From assembly GCA_946894095.1 (NCBI GenBank), contig OX335662.1, positions 10,558,001 to 10,622,000 on the forward strand: a stretch of DNA of 64,000 nucleotides, in the 5' to 3' direction. The DNA comes from Incurvaria masculella (Eukaryota; Arthropoda; Insecta; Lepidoptera; Incurvariidae). The notes beneath the pieces were generated by a model. The model was given only the letters and a program-made list of their open reading frames with translations, made no database searches and was not told the origin of the DNA. Below are positions 19,910-31,229 of this stretch, piece by piece. The position numbers and the translations under genes are program-made. Every line of letters begins with the position of its first letter. The first letter of the stretch is position 1.

Positions 19910-20260
19910 GTGACTGGACATGGATGGCTAATACCACACCTTCTGTCATGGTATTAGCCCAACACACCACATGGGAACTAGGTGCCATGCCAGGACCTTC
20001 CTTATATTGCACGGCTACATTGAACTGGATGGAAAACACGGACAATTTTCATTGCCGCTTCGACCATCGTTCATCCAATGCGATGGTACCAACTCGGGCG
20101 GGATAAACCCTACCACCTAGTAAGTAAGGAATGGGACCTACAGTTTATCGTGGAATCCGAACCACGGCCAGCCTCTCTCAACGGTCGAATGGTCACCCAT
20201 CCAAGACCAGACCGGACCCAGCGTTGCTTAACTTCGGAGAGCGATTGCCGAAGTGTCGCG
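19910..20260 (-). repeat. 5S rRNA-headed SINE
   Basis: Minus strand: a 5S rRNA-like head (20191-20245) is fused to the SINE body GTGGTTCGGATTCC..GTAGGTCCC.. and runs to CCATCCATGTCCAGTCACG. The head has CCGAAGTTAAGCAACG (5S box A), 16 nt, then CTTGGATGGGTGACC (box C), at the same spacing as in genuine 5S rRNA. Body variants (GATGAACGATGGTCG-like, CAATATAAGGAAGG) distinguish it from the tRNA-headed subfamily. Non-coding; pol III transcription inferred. Confidence 0.8.
20191..20245 (-). ncRNA. 5S rRNA-derived segment (pseudo-5S)
   Basis: Corresponds to the middle of 5S rRNA, covering the internal control region (box A, intermediate element, box C). The 5' third and the 3' end of 5S are not recognisable, so this is not a functional 5S gene but the promoter head of a SINE. 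Confidence 0.8.
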
Positions 20261-20561
20261 CCACTGAGTTTGCACCGCCATCTTATCAAACCCGTTATCG
20301 ATGACAAAACTACGCAAACTCAGTTAGAAACTCGGTGGCACTAAGTCAAACTTCCCAGTGAACTAACTTGGAGTTAAATTTTAAATGGGATCTTAAATCA
20401 AGCGACACGTAGCACGTAAGCGTATCTCTATATTTTACCTCGGGCGCCGTGAAAACTAGGAAAGTTACGCGAACTAATTTGTAGTTCGCTATCTTTCTTG
20501 CTATATCGAGACGGAGCGGCGTTTATCTTGTTCAAATATGATGAAGTTGTGTTTGGGGGAT
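20261..20561. other. Unassigned stretch
   Basis: Contains an imperfect inverted pair around 20266-20325 (TGAGTTTGC/GCAAACTCA). Nothing else recognised. Confidence 0.4.
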
Positions 20562-20564
20562 TTA

Positions 20565-21280
20565 GGCCGGGTTGCACGTACCGTCGTGCACGTCAACATC
20601 ACCGTCAACGTATGATTAAAGACTGATCAGTCAAAATTTGTGTTGCACGAAACTTAAACATTACTTTGATCGCTGATGTTAACCCCTAATCGTAATCACT
20701 CCCGATCCATTGATCACCGTCAAAATCACGATCAAGAAATAATTCAAAGTGTAAAAAGTCCCTATTTTTACATTTTTGCAGTCTTATTGGACCTTAAATA
20801 ATAGGCATACGTCGCCATGAATGGAATACAAACTTTGTTTTTAGCCTGGCACTCGGTTCCACGGATTAAAAATTTCGGCGCCAAATCTATGTAATCTATG
20901 GTGCTACCAACAGCTGATAGCAAGCCGATATATTGGGCGCTAGTAGCGCCACCCCGCGGCTCCAAGAGCAACTGTTTGGTTTGTTAGTACGAATGATTGA
21001 CGCTAGATGGTGCTGCAATTGTGTCTGTCTCTTTCTGATAATATACTGTGGAAGAAAGACAGTACTATGTCAGCTCAGGCGGTGTTGAGAGTTACCATAC
21101 AGCAAACATTTTTGCTGATTGTTTCGAGGGACTATTTGTGGTCTGACGGCTGGCAAGCTAACTTTGACGAAAATGTGTTACGTGCAACTCAAATTCATAT
21201 GATGGGCGATTAGCCGTCACATCATCGTCAAATGTAATCAGTAACGGATAACATTTTACGAGGCGTCGTGCGCTCGGCCC
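20565..21280 (-). mobile_element. Longer relative of MITE G, 716 bp, TTA flanks
   Basis: Left end GGCCGGGTTGCACG and right end CGTGCGCTCGGCCC are imperfect inverted repeats matching the MITE G termini. TTA lies on both sides (20562-20564 and 21281-21283). The subterminal TCAACATCACCGTCAACGTA also resembles MITE G. No transposase recognised in the 0.7 kb. Strand is nominal. Confidence 0.7.
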
Positions 21281-21283
21281 TTA

Positions 21284-22018
21284 GGGTTACCGGTGTCCTT
21301 CGTGAAGACAAAGGGGCTTTTTATTGATACTACTTGCGCGTGAAAGGTTGGAGCCTGCCATTTCAGTTTATATTATTTTCATAGGACGGGTGTGGCTTAG
21401 AGAAAAGATTACGCAAAATTATTTAAATATATGATAAAATATATTGCAGGTTCCGTTTCTATTATCCTGTTTTTTTATTAACTTTGAGAAGTGCTAATTA
21501 ACTTAGTTTGAATATTTTACTTCGGTTTCTTCATTTTTATTATTTTACCAATTTAAAAAACATTGTAAAATTATTTGCGAGTTTCGCCATAATATTGTAG
21601 ATTTGACAAAATTCATTTCATACCTTTCATCCATTACTCGATTAAAATTCTATTTCACGGGGCTAGTAAAAGTAATTCAGAACCGATGTACCTACAATAT
21701 CTCGGTGACACATATGATATGTGACTGTGATATGTGATAAATACCAGAGGCATACAAAAAATAACTCACATAGTTTCTCTAAGCAAAACTAGATGGCGCT
21801 GCCCCCATTCATCAGACCAAAATTTTTGGAAATCCTCACTGTATAAAACCGAAAAGAGTAACATTTAAGTTAAAAAGTTGTCGTTAAAAAATTAAGACGA
21901 CTCAAATCGAACATACCTTTTTGTACATGTGTGGCGATTTCGCAGTTCGTTGGGCGAACTATTGGTATTACATGTGACTGAACTTAAATCAATATGGATC
22001 CGAATTACATTATTTTAA
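21284..22018. other. Unassigned stretch
   Basis: AT-rich; AACTAGATGGCGCTG at about 21787 echoes TTAGATGGCGCTG in a foldback centre near 41178. No gene recognised. Confidence 0.35.
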
Positions 22019-22320
22019 TTCAAAGATTCAGATTCAAAGAGTTTATTTGTGATCTTTAGTTTTGTACACTTCTATCACATCGTCAAGGTTTATACACAGG
22101 TAAGTATATAATTCTACAAGTTAGTAGCATTCAAATTATTAAATAAAATTTCATTTAGGCACAGTAAGAAATTCAATATAAAAATTAGCATTATGCATTA
22201 ACATTTAAATTAAAATCATTCCATCAAAAATTCATAAATCACAATTAAAATTTAAAACATCAGAAAGTATTATATCAAAGTCAGTCATTATAAAATTAAC
22301 TATAACACGGGAAATAATTA
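22019..22320 (-). repeat. Probable LINE 3' end
   Basis: ATTCAAAGATTCAGATTCAAAGAG (tail on the minus strand) followed by TTTATTTG and A-rich sequence, the layout expected for a truncated non-LTR element. No coding part retained. Confidence 0.4.
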
Positions 22321-22569
22321 AAATATTACTTATTTTTCTTACAAAAAGTAGTATAGGTCATAAAAAGTTTTTGTGACCAAAATCGTTTCTTATAAGTTGA
22401 TTTACAAGTTTGAAATTATCAGTGAATTTGTAATTATGTAAGTGAAAATGTTTGATGAATTCGGAGGTTATTAACCCTATAGTCAGCACTCTGGATTTTT
22501 TGGCCCCCTGTCATTTCATCCGCTGATAAGAGGGCCGGATCTTTTGGCCCGCTGCGAGTGGTTCACTAA

Positions 22570-22737
22570 GGCTGTGATAAATAGTCGTAACAGAAACTAA
22601 GACTAACGAAAAGTAGTGCTTTGTGACGTCACTTTGCATTACTTTGCGATTTCGTCCATACAAAATGTGTCAAAATGACGTCACAAAGTACTACATTTCG
22701 TTAGTCTTAGTTTCTGTTACCACTATTTATCTCAGCC
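22570..22737. mobile_element. MITE P, intact 168-bp copy
   Basis: Ends GGCTGTGATAAATAGTCG and ACTATTTATCTCAGCC are long inverted repeats, flanked by TAA (22567-22569 and 22738-22740). Each arm carries TGACGTCA. Reference copy for the family; non-coding. Confidence 0.9.
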
Positions 22738-22872
22738 TAAAAATCGTTCGGAATGAATGAGGGTAAGTTTTTTTGTAGATTGCTTATTGTTTCATAGAAG
22801 AAAAAAATTACACTGAATCTGGCAATCGAACTGCCCGCTTCGAATTTTCCCGAATCTCCGAATCCCGAAGCT

Positions 22873-23101
22873 CTGCAGGTCTATTTCTCGCATTCAGTAA
22901 TCAGGAATCAGGAATACTAAGTCTAGAAAACCGCTATTATAGCGATTTTCAAAGCGAGTTTTTCGACGGAAAACCTTCATTGATTAAAAAAACTATGTTG
23001 CGGAATATTTTCGTCAAGAAAATTGCTTTTAAAACCGCTACAAAAGCGGTTTTCCTAGACTCTGGATTCCTGATGACTGAATGCCAGGAATAGACCTGCA
23101 G
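22873..23101. mobile_element. Foldback family F, full copy
   Basis: 229 bp bounded by CTGCAGGTCTATT and its inverse GACCTGCAG. Arms include ATTCAGTAATCAGGAATC and GGATTCCTGATGACTGAAT. AAAACCGCT..AGCG hairpins lie on both sides of GACGGAAAACCTT. Confidence 0.8.
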
Positions 23102-23984
23102 TTCGTGTTCTGTGGTGCCGTGCGGTGGTTATAAGTGGATTCCACGGACGGATCTTTTGCAAGGCAATTGAAATATTTGACCGTTTATTCCTGTTATACA
23201 CGGATTGAACACGAAGGTACCAGAGTTTGGCGGAACAATTGCATTTCAAGAGCATTTTATTCCGAAAATGTAGCGACAACAAGGAAGCCTCGCATGGCGC
23301 TATGTGAATTTCGATGATTTCATCATATTTCATGTTCAAGCGGCTTATTTATGATATTTCTGTTCCCTTATTCCAGACATATGAATGATGAAATATGTTC
23401 GAAAACCCGATTCATGAAAGAATATTGCTTCGTAACAATCGTGCGTGTTGCCCACATTTGACGCAGCTTACCCTAGATGTATTACGAAACATCTGCTAAG
23501 TAAATTTGGTTGGCAACACAAATTGTGCCAACGTACTTTTCTGATCTCTTTAAAATTCCCTTCGCCTTTTGAAGTCAAATTAAAATGCCAGTAAGCTAAA
23601 CTGTTTTCATTAAAATTTATCAGGAGTATTTCGTTCCTTCGAGCCATTAGTATTCGTTTTTCGGAGTCTGTCACGCGGTTAAATGAGTTCTAATGAAAGA
23701 CTCTCATTATAAGGAAAAATATGCCGGATGCCCGCTGCTAATTAAACAGTTTTTTTTTTCTTTTTTGTTTTCCATTACATCAAACAAAGCGGAAAAATCT
23801 CTCTAAAAGGTGAAAATAGCGGTGTCGAATGTCTGGAACATTGTAAAAAGAGAATCTATACTTGCTCTTACTAAGCATTTTGGCTTGGTAATTAAGTTTT
23901 AATTTCTTTATATTTCTGATACGCGGAACTGAAGATGGATGGACGAAACTACATGTACTGTTTAGAACGAAACACCTCATTCCC
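23102..23984. other. Unassigned stretch
   Basis: No repeat or gene recognised. Small open frames here (for example 23468-23674 minus) show no known motif. Confidence 0.35.
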
Positions 23985-24125
23985 GAAGGTGCCATGCCAG
24001 AACGTTTTATGTAGCACGGCTGCATAAATTGAACTTAATGGAAAACAAGCATAATTTTTCATTACTGCTTCGAACTTCAGTAGTGCGTGGGTGTTAGCTG
24101 TCCAAGTACAGTTAAATAAAAAAAG
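23985..24125 (-). repeat. SINE fragments
   Basis: GGTGCCATGCCAGAACG, TAGCACGGCTGCAT and TTTTTCATTACTGCTTCGA are body blocks in minus orientation. An A-tailed TTAGCTGTCCAAGTACAGTT scrap follows at about 24090. Confidence 0.6.
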
Positions 24126-24285
24126 CAATTTAAGGCTCTAACCTAGAATAGTTTTCTTCACCGTTTTTTATTTAGTTTCTTTGCATTTTAAAGTACTTTT
24201 GATTTATATTACCTGTTCTCAATATTTTGCTAGATATATATTAGCTTTCTTATTATGATCTGCATCAAATATCGATTTATTCTAA

Positions 24286-24525
24286 AACTTTTTTGGTAGT
24301 CAAACTACACTAAGCTACGTCAAAAAATTGTAGATACGCGGATTATATCAACTAGTAAATAAGAATCCGCAAAGAAACTTTACTGGTTTTCGGTCCACAG
24401 TAATACAGGCTTAGGTCTAAATGCTACTGCCAAAAAAATATTTTTAGAACAGCTTAAGGCAAAGAACAAGAACAAAAGAAACAGCAACCCTAAATGCGAA
24501 TGGATTAGAAATATAACTTATTTTC
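24286..24525 (-). repeat. Family R copy
   Basis: TTTTTGGTAGTCAAACTACAC, ATCCGCAAAGAAACTTTAC, GGTTTTCGGTCCACAG, AACAGCTTAAGGCAAAGAAC. Confidence 0.75.
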
Positions 24526-25978
24526 TTACTCACTTTTTAGCATAATAAAAAGAATACCTTCCCTTGATTGCTTACAAGTAGTTTACAGTTAAATTAGTAT
24601 GAACTTGAGCCCACGCCTTTTAAGCCTCGAGCTGCCGTTCTTATTAAGCCACCCATTACCTCGCCGCCGATCGCATTAGACGGAATTAGCGCGCTCCCGG
24701 ACGTCCAACCGCCGCGGGCGCTCGGACGAAAGTGGAAATCGTTTTAACGAACTGCGCGGGTAGGAGGAGATTGTTACGTGGCGGGGGGGAGGTGTTTGCG
24801 AAATATTTTGTGGCCGTTGGAAATTTACCTTTAATTAATACGATAAATTTCGTGCGGAGATGGCCCTGTTTATGCGGGGTGTTAAGGATGAAAAGTTTGT
24901 CGGTCAACAACCTTACGATCGGCGCCTAATTTGTGTGAAGCAAAACTTACTATTTCATTGTCTTATTTTGTTTTACTTGGAACGCCAAATGAAGTGTATT
25001 CTCTTTGGAAATTTAAATATAATTTTATTTTCATACATTTTCTATGAAGCTCGCGTATTAAACTATTAATTTATATCACCAACTGGTTTATCCGCTGATT
25101 CATTAATTAACTTCAAGATTCAGCAAGTAACAGGCCTTTTTTCCTTTACATAATTTGAAAGTAGGAACCGTTGCCATAGTGACCGGTTTTGTTAGTAAAA
25201 ATAAGTGTGATTTAGCTTAAAGTCGGGTAACATACAATAACAATAACAATAACATACTTGGCCTAGGGCCAGATGCTCCAAAGAAGTTTGTTCAAGTTTT
25301 GTTTTGCAGTAATAAGTCTTGTTGCAATAAAAGTTTTTACACGTATAGCTAAAATCGTAACAGTAATGGTTCCGTCTCGGATTGCTTCGTCCGAATTTTA
25401 AGGGCCGTTCAAAAATAATTAGGCAATAAACAAACTTCCGAAGGATTACAATAATCGATACTGTCAAATGAACGGAGCACAGCCAAGGTAATAAATATTA
25501 CGGTGAACTCTCCTGGTCCTCGGCTTTATATACAACGTGGCGATAGTAAATAATATGTCATCATTAATTCCTGACAGCATTTTATGAACGAACATTAATA
25601 AAAGAATAGAACAGTCAATACAGTACAGGGGAATATTCTCTTAGATACTCAAATTTAAGACAAAATCACCGCCTATAGGCTACCAAAAGACCAGCTTGAA
25701 GTATACATCTCAGCTAATTCCGAATTCACTGAGATCCTTGAATTATTCACTGTGACCTAAATCTCCATTAATATATCGGGGGTGTTGACATACTTGATTG
25801 CTCTTGGAATTAAATTTTACCTGCTTATGGATTCAGCTCTATAACTGTTCTCTGGCGACATTTGATACAGGTATTTAATAATTTGAGGTAATAATAGCAA
25901 ATTACGTTGTAAAGTTTACAATAAACAGATTTAGTTTTTTTTTTGTGATTGTTTACAAAATATGATTCTTCATCTTCT
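24526..25978. other. Unassigned stretch with a GC-rich island
   Basis: 24640-24760 is GC- and CpG-rich (CCGCCGCGGGCGCTCGGACG) and repeat-free, possibly host sequence. The rest is AT-rich. No exon with convincing splice sites seen. Confidence 0.35.
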
Positions 25979-26125
25979 TCAGCATTTTGCTGTCCACTGC
26001 TGGACGTAGACCTCCCCCAAACTTCGCCAAGTTGTGCGGTCTCCCGTTCGCTGTCTGACGTATATCGTCTGATCAACGCGCTGGCGGTTTGCCGACGCTT
26101 CTTTTCCCTGTGTAGGGTCTCCACA
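25979..26125 (-). pseudogene. RTE-type LINE reverse transcriptase C-terminus, broken
   Basis: On the minus strand one frame reads WRPYTGKRSVGKPPAR, a stop, SDDIYV, then DRTTWRSLGEVYVQQWTAKC and a stop. RTE proteins typically have GKRSVGRPPTRW.DDI and a terminal VQQWTA, so the internal TGA replaces the conserved tryptophan codon. 5' truncated. A SINE-C-like scrap (AATCTGATTACAATGCTTAAATG) follows at 26142. Confidence 0.75.
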
Positions 26126-26214
26126 TCAAAACCGCTAACAATCTGATTACAATGCTTAAATGCAGATAAGTAAGTTATTTAATTTTATTTTTTTTAGCAG
26201 ATCGCATTGTACAT

Positions 26215-26370
26215 AGCTATGGTGGTTCTATGTTCTTGGCCGTGAATTGTGTTCTACCAAAAATATGACTTTGGCAGTAGCGTTCAGATCATAATTATTA
26301 TTAAAAATATCTTGTATAAGAGAAAAAAATAATAAATGTATACAAGTGAAAATGATTTGCGGGTTCCATT
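26215..26370 (+). repeat. Degenerate family R copy
   Basis: TGTTCTTGGCCGTGAATTG, GTTCTACCAAAAATATGAC, TTGGCAGTAGCGTTCAGATC, GATTTGCGGGTTCC in family R order. Confidence 0.5.
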
Positions 26371-27004
26371 TCTTTTGCTTTGATTTCTTTAATTGAATTT
26401 GTAGGGCGTAGGTTGTCGAAAAAGTTCATAATAGGGAAGACCAATACTTTTCTAATATGTTTTACCTTCAGATAAATTCGTTAAAAAAATAAGTTTTTTA
26501 TTATTGACTCATAGTACAATAAAAAATGTTAAACCTACGGAAGCCAGGTTTCGTCCACGCAATAATTTCAATAGCAAACGTCAGTATGATGTCGCTTGAA
26601 TCTTTTTATGTTTCCTAAGTGTGCATAAAAGGATAATCGGAGGGGAAAAATATGTTCAGGAAATCCAACGCAAGATGCGACACTCAGGTTCACTCAGATC
26701 CCAAATCAGAGCCTAGGAGCTCCTTGTAGGCACATATTTGCTGCTTTATCTAATATTTACGAGGTCCTTGTGTTGTACTAACTAGCTTAACCGAACACTC
26801 AGATTGTCGCTGGTGATTAGTAATTTACATTACGCAGCCTCTCGAGACATATATCTACATTATGTATACGTGCTTATACTCTGTCTTAGGATTATCCTTG
26901 AATAGGAAACTTAGAAATAGCTTTAGGTTTATTGTGGAAAAAATCTAAAAGTTATTTCGGTTTAGAGAGATGTTGAAATCAATTGCGATAAGACTATAGT
27001 CAAG
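26371..27004. other. Unassigned stretch
   Basis: Nothing recognised. Confidence 0.35.
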
Positions 27005-27700
27005 TGGAGCCGTGCCTCGGTGTTCGCTCATCGAGGTTCAGCAACATAGGGTGAAGTCGGGCTCTGGAGGGGGGACCGTTTGTCATTTAAGCATAGCTGT
27101 GATTCTGATTCCACATATCATTCTAGGACCCCTTCCTTACCTACTGTTGGTAGGGTTAATGCCAGCCCGGGTTAATAATAATAATAATAATATTCTTTAT
27201 TGCAATCCATACAAAGTACAAAGCAAAGGCGAATTTATTGCCTAAGGCAATTTCTAACAATCAACCCTATCATAGGGAAATTTTACAGCTTAGGGTAAGC
27301 AAAGAAAAGCAACGCTTATAACTAATTAATACAGAACAATGTAAATGAAAACTTAACTAAAACTAAGCATAGCTACTTATTTTCCATATATTTAACGAAA
27401 TGTAGGTATTCAATAAAAAAAAATCCAGTCTATTACTAACATAAACATATCTATATATACATAAATATATATTATATACATAAATAAATAAAATATACAT
27501 AAATAAATACTACATGATACGTAATTAATAGATACACATCTACTTACCATACAATATATCCCAGTACTACCCTATAGTACTATCCAATTGAATAAAAGAT
27601 GGTCGAAGCTGCAATCAAAATTGTCCTTGTTCTTAATCTACTGCATACCGTTCATACTATATGCCGTGCCATGGCATGGTACATAGTTCCACAGTATCAC
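27005..27700 (+). repeat. SINE copy interrupted by a LINE 3' end
   Basis: Left part reaches GGTTAATGCCAGCCCGGGTT at about 27174. Right part resumes at TACTATCCAATTGAATAAAAG near 27579 and goes on to GCCATGGCATGGTACATAG. These correspond to adjacent parts of the SINE body. Confidence 0.65.
27175..27578 (-). repeat. LINE 3' end inserted in the SINE
   Basis: (AAT)n at the left is the inverse of a (TTA)n tail. It is followed by TTCTTTATTGCAATCC (inverse of an AATAAA-containing 3' end) and A-rich UTR-like sequence. No coding portion survives. Confidence 0.55.
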
Positions 27701-27739
27701 TATTTTGTGTTATGCTATAATAGCCCTTGATGTCTAGTT

Positions 27740-27805
27740 AAGGCTCCATATGACGCTAACCTCCAATATTTTGGGCTTATTTTTATTTTATCTCTGCATT
27801 GGTTA
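27740..27805 (-). repeat. Short dispersed repeat, inverse of 15250-15325
   Basis: TAAGGCTCCATATGACGCTAA and CCTCCAATATTTTGGG; see the mate at 15250. Confidence 0.6.
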
Positions 27806-27892
27806 AGAACCAATACCCGTAGGAAAATCGAAATATCAAAGTTTAGACTATAATCTAGTACAAGACCGTAAAAGGGTTTTAATTAGTTGCTT

Positions 27893-28719
27893 GTATATAA
27901 GGTGAGTTTAAAATAATCTACAAGCCTTATAGGGTTGATTCAGTATCTGATATAGAACAACTTTTGCTAAGAATGTAGGCATGTAATTTTTTTTGTTCCA
28001 TTTTAATTTTTGAGAAATTTAAACAGTATGTTCTTCCCAGTATTTTAAACAACTTTTGCGAAGAAACTATGCACCTATCGGTAATGGTTTCCAAGAAAAT
28101 AAATTATTAAAGTGCACTAACTCTTCAAACTGCCTATTTGAAAAATAGGTTCCGCACCGCGCCGGCCGGCGGCGCGGAGGCGGCGCGCGGCGGCAGAGTC
28201 TATTTTACCTACCCGAATAGTTTTGCCTCCTTCCCACGCTGACGTTCGCCGCGCCGGGCTATGAATTTGGTTGGCGCGGCTGTAATGTAGGTATGTACAC
28301 AAGCATGCATGTCCTTTTTCGCCCGATCGGCACTCGCTTCACTTAAATTCACTCACGTGTGATACTCAGGTCCGATGCGCGTCATGGACCTTGACATACT
28401 AATTGCTTTCAAAACGAAAACAAACGTCCTTCAGTGAGAGGGGCGGCGGCGGCGGCGGGGTAGATGGGGTGGCGGGGCTTCTGTCTGCGCACGCGGCGGC
28501 GGCGGCGGAGAATTGTCTTGTGTCAGTGGGTCACGGACGGGTCAATGCCGTTCGCAAAAGTTGTTTAAAATACTGGGAAGAACATACTGTTTAAATTTCT
28601 CAAAAATTAAAATGGAACAAAAAAAATTACATACCTCCATTCTTAGCAAAAGTTGTTCTATATCAGATACTGAATCAACCCTATAAGGCTTGTAGATTAT
28701 TTTAAACTCACCTTATATA
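27893..28719. mobile_element. Large foldback with GC-rich centre (827 bp)
   Basis: Arms 27893-28062 and 28551-28719 (about 170 bp) are near-perfect inverted copies, starting TATATAAGGTGAGTTT and ending inside at CAACTTTTGCGAA. The ~490-bp centre differs sharply: CpG- and GC-rich at 28150-28270 and (CGG)n runs at 28441-28510. No recognised protein. Confidence 0.85.
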
Positions 28720-29518
28720 TAAAAAAAAAAGTTTGAAAACACCTATTTACTAGGTTTTCAAGCCGGCGCTTGGAAATTGTAAATAATTTAGACAATTTTC
28801 TTTTATAGGGTACTAGATCATATATTTATCTAGTGAGTAAGTGTGAAACATATATTAGTTAACTTTAAAAAATAGACATTACAGATCAAAAACGTCGTCA
28901 CGTTCGAATTCGACGCGGATGCAACAATGGACCCTAACGCAAACTCGATGCTTCCAGAGGTCACCATTATCATTTTTTTGCTTAACGCTCGACTCAGTTG
29001 GAGCCTTAAGTAGACAAATGGTTAAGGCATAGCAAACAGATCGACCCACGGACAGACAAACGTACCTGCATGTTAGGAGAACCTAATTATAAATTATTGT
29101 AGTCATCCTCGAGATAAATCGAATTCACTTCTTCTTTCTGGTTTCTATGAAATTAGAGCTTCTTATTATTCTAAAAAATCGAATATCCTTTCCTTTATGT
29201 GACAACAAAATTTGGCTCTTTCAAATATTAAGAGTCTCATAAACCTTAACTTTGACGTCTTTGTAAATAAACTCGCAGCAACACAAAAAAAAAAAATAAC
29301 AATTTTATTACAGCCATTAAGGTACTGAATAAATTTATGCGGTTCCTACGACACAAATATCGATATGCCAAGGAAAATTATTCATATTTACGTCTTAAAG
29401 GATGCCTACGAGTAAATGTGCTGCGGATTAAAAAAAACAACATTTCAGTGAACAATTATGAATGTCACGGAAATTTCAAAGACCTCAGATCAAATAAACA
29501 AAACATTTTACAAAGAAA
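28720..29518. other. Unassigned stretch
   Basis: Mostly AT-rich. 28876-29013 contains a 45-codon open frame that starts after an AG and reads like protein (IKNVVTFEFDADATMDP, then MLPEVTIII) but lacks a convincing pyrimidine tract. Not called as a gene. Confidence 0.3.
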
Positions 29519-30054
29519 AAACCGACTTCAAAGAAAAAGTATTCCAAAACCAATTAACATAAACTAAAAAGTAAAGAAGTAATTGGTATTTTTGTATATG
29601 CGATTATTCCTATTTTATAATAAATAACAAAAATCGTAACTACAAAAATGGCAATTATTTTTTACTTTTTAGTGCTTTTTCTTTGAAGTCGGTAATTTTT
29701 TTTTGTTAAATTTTTTTTATTTGTTTATTTTAAGTGAATCTGAAGTACACTTACTAATTTCTACACCTTATTTCCAATAAAAAAAGAATCACCGAAATCG
29801 GTTGGAGTTATATTTAGTTATTCGTCCATTTGTCGCGCAATCTTAATACAAATTTAAGACTTATATGATTTTCTCATGGATATCATTGTCAGAACTTAAC
29901 CAAATTAAAATGAGACCACTTGGAAAGCACTAGCTTTCATTTGAAAAAATAATAATCAAAATCGGTTCACCCAGGCAAAAGTTATGAGGTAACAAACATA
30001 AAAAAAAAAACATGCAGACGAATTGATAACCTCCTCCTTTTTTGAATACGGTTA
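29519..30054 (-). mobile_element. Family Z element copy 3
   Basis: AACCGACTTCAAAGAAAAAG at the left, TGAAGTCGGTAATTTT inner motif at 29682, and CCTCCTCCTTTTTTGAATACGG at the right. The TTAGG loop is absent in this copy; the corresponding segment is TATGCGATTATTCC-like. Confidence 0.75.
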
Positions 30055-30384
30055 ATAACAATAATCGTAACCCCAAAATATCTAAATCCTACAAAAACTG
30101 AACAAAATTATGTCTGGACAACTCTCAAGCTTATTTCACTTGGCATATAAAGCGTTTCAAGTGATCGTTATAATCGAAGTAAGTACTGGGAAGTAATAAA
30201 GTTATATGCTTACAAGACTCTTATAAAAATACCACAAACGACCTATCCAAAGCGGCAGCTTCCAGACATTTCACAACGATTAAATATCCGTTTGAGTATG
30301 CAAAATGGCCGATATTCAACCTTGCAATGGCGGTTTTAGCCACAACGAACAGCGACCAAGGAAAGACAGCAGTGGCGACCGATA
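30055..30384. other. Unassigned stretch
   Basis: Nothing recognised before the shared block at 30385. Confidence 0.35.
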
Positions 30385-30480
30385 GTAATTCGAAAAGCGG
30401 CAGCGTAGCCACGAGTTAGTGGCTGTGCAGTTAGTTCACTTACGAATTCAGGACGTTCAATATCGAATTTTCGTTCCACT
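30385..30480. repeat. Short repeat shared with 57128-57220
   Basis: GGCAGCGTAGCCACGAGTTAG, then TTACGAATTCAGGACG and ATCGAATTTTCG blocks in the same order at both sites. Confidence 0.5.
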
Positions 30481-30503
30481 AAACATAATTTTAACAAAAA
30501 AAA

Positions 30504-30664
30504 ACCGACTTCATATAAAAAGTATTCCAAAACCAATTAACATGCAATAAAAAGTAAAAAAATTAAATCAAAATCGGTTCACTCAGGAGAAAGATCTGAA
30601 CTAACAAACATTAAAAAAAATACAGTCGACTTGAAAACCTCCTCCTTTTTTGAAGTCGGTTAAA
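30504..30664 (-). mobile_element. Short, internally deleted family Z copy
   Basis: Both termini kept (AACCGACTTCA and TGAAGTCGGTT) with only about 160 bp between, including AATCGGTTCACTCAGG and CCTCCTCCTTTTTT. Confidence 0.75.
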
Positions 30665-31229
30665 AATAACGTTATTTCCGTTAAACCGTTAGTAGGTATT
30701 AGAATCATAAATTGAGCAATGATAATTTGTTGACTACATTAATAATTTTTTTAATAGTAAAAACAATATATATTTATTTGGTCGCTTAATATCTCTCCAT
30801 ATTTCGTTAAATAAAAATATATAGTCACATTCATCAACAATTTTAACCTTACACTACTTTTAGTTAGCGTATAGTATGATCATCCCAAAAGCTAAACTAT
30901 GAAACATCCCATCCATAATTTCTAATTCATACACGTTAATTTTCCTCCATTTATTATAACATGCTCTCTCCATTCATAATTTCAAGGCGATTTGTATTTT
31001 TTGCAGGTAATTTCAAAGACTTCACAATACGCAAGCTATGGGCAGAAATATCAGGTAAATTGTATAGTTAGTTTAAGAAGCAAACATTGTTTATAGAAAG
31101 AACAATAGTGACATGGATCAAAAATATATCTTCGGATGGGTTTGTGCTATTTGACGACGGCTTTTACACATTACACTTGTAATGCTAGAAATTACATTAA
31201 TTTATATTATTGCATTAGTAACCTTGTTA
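30665..31229. other. AT-rich unassigned stretch
   Basis: Possibly the upstream part of the family R element that follows; no protein recognised. Confidence 0.3.

Noticed and set aside
20191..20245. Functional 5S rRNA gene
   Set aside because: Only the internal control region is recognisable and it runs into SINE body sequence.
25825..26124. 99-codon minus-strand open frame
   Set aside because: Wrong frame over the RTE fragment at 25979.
28876..29013. 45-codon open frame after an AG
   Set aside because: Poor pyrimidine tract and weak GAG|GTCACC donor; left as a remark only.
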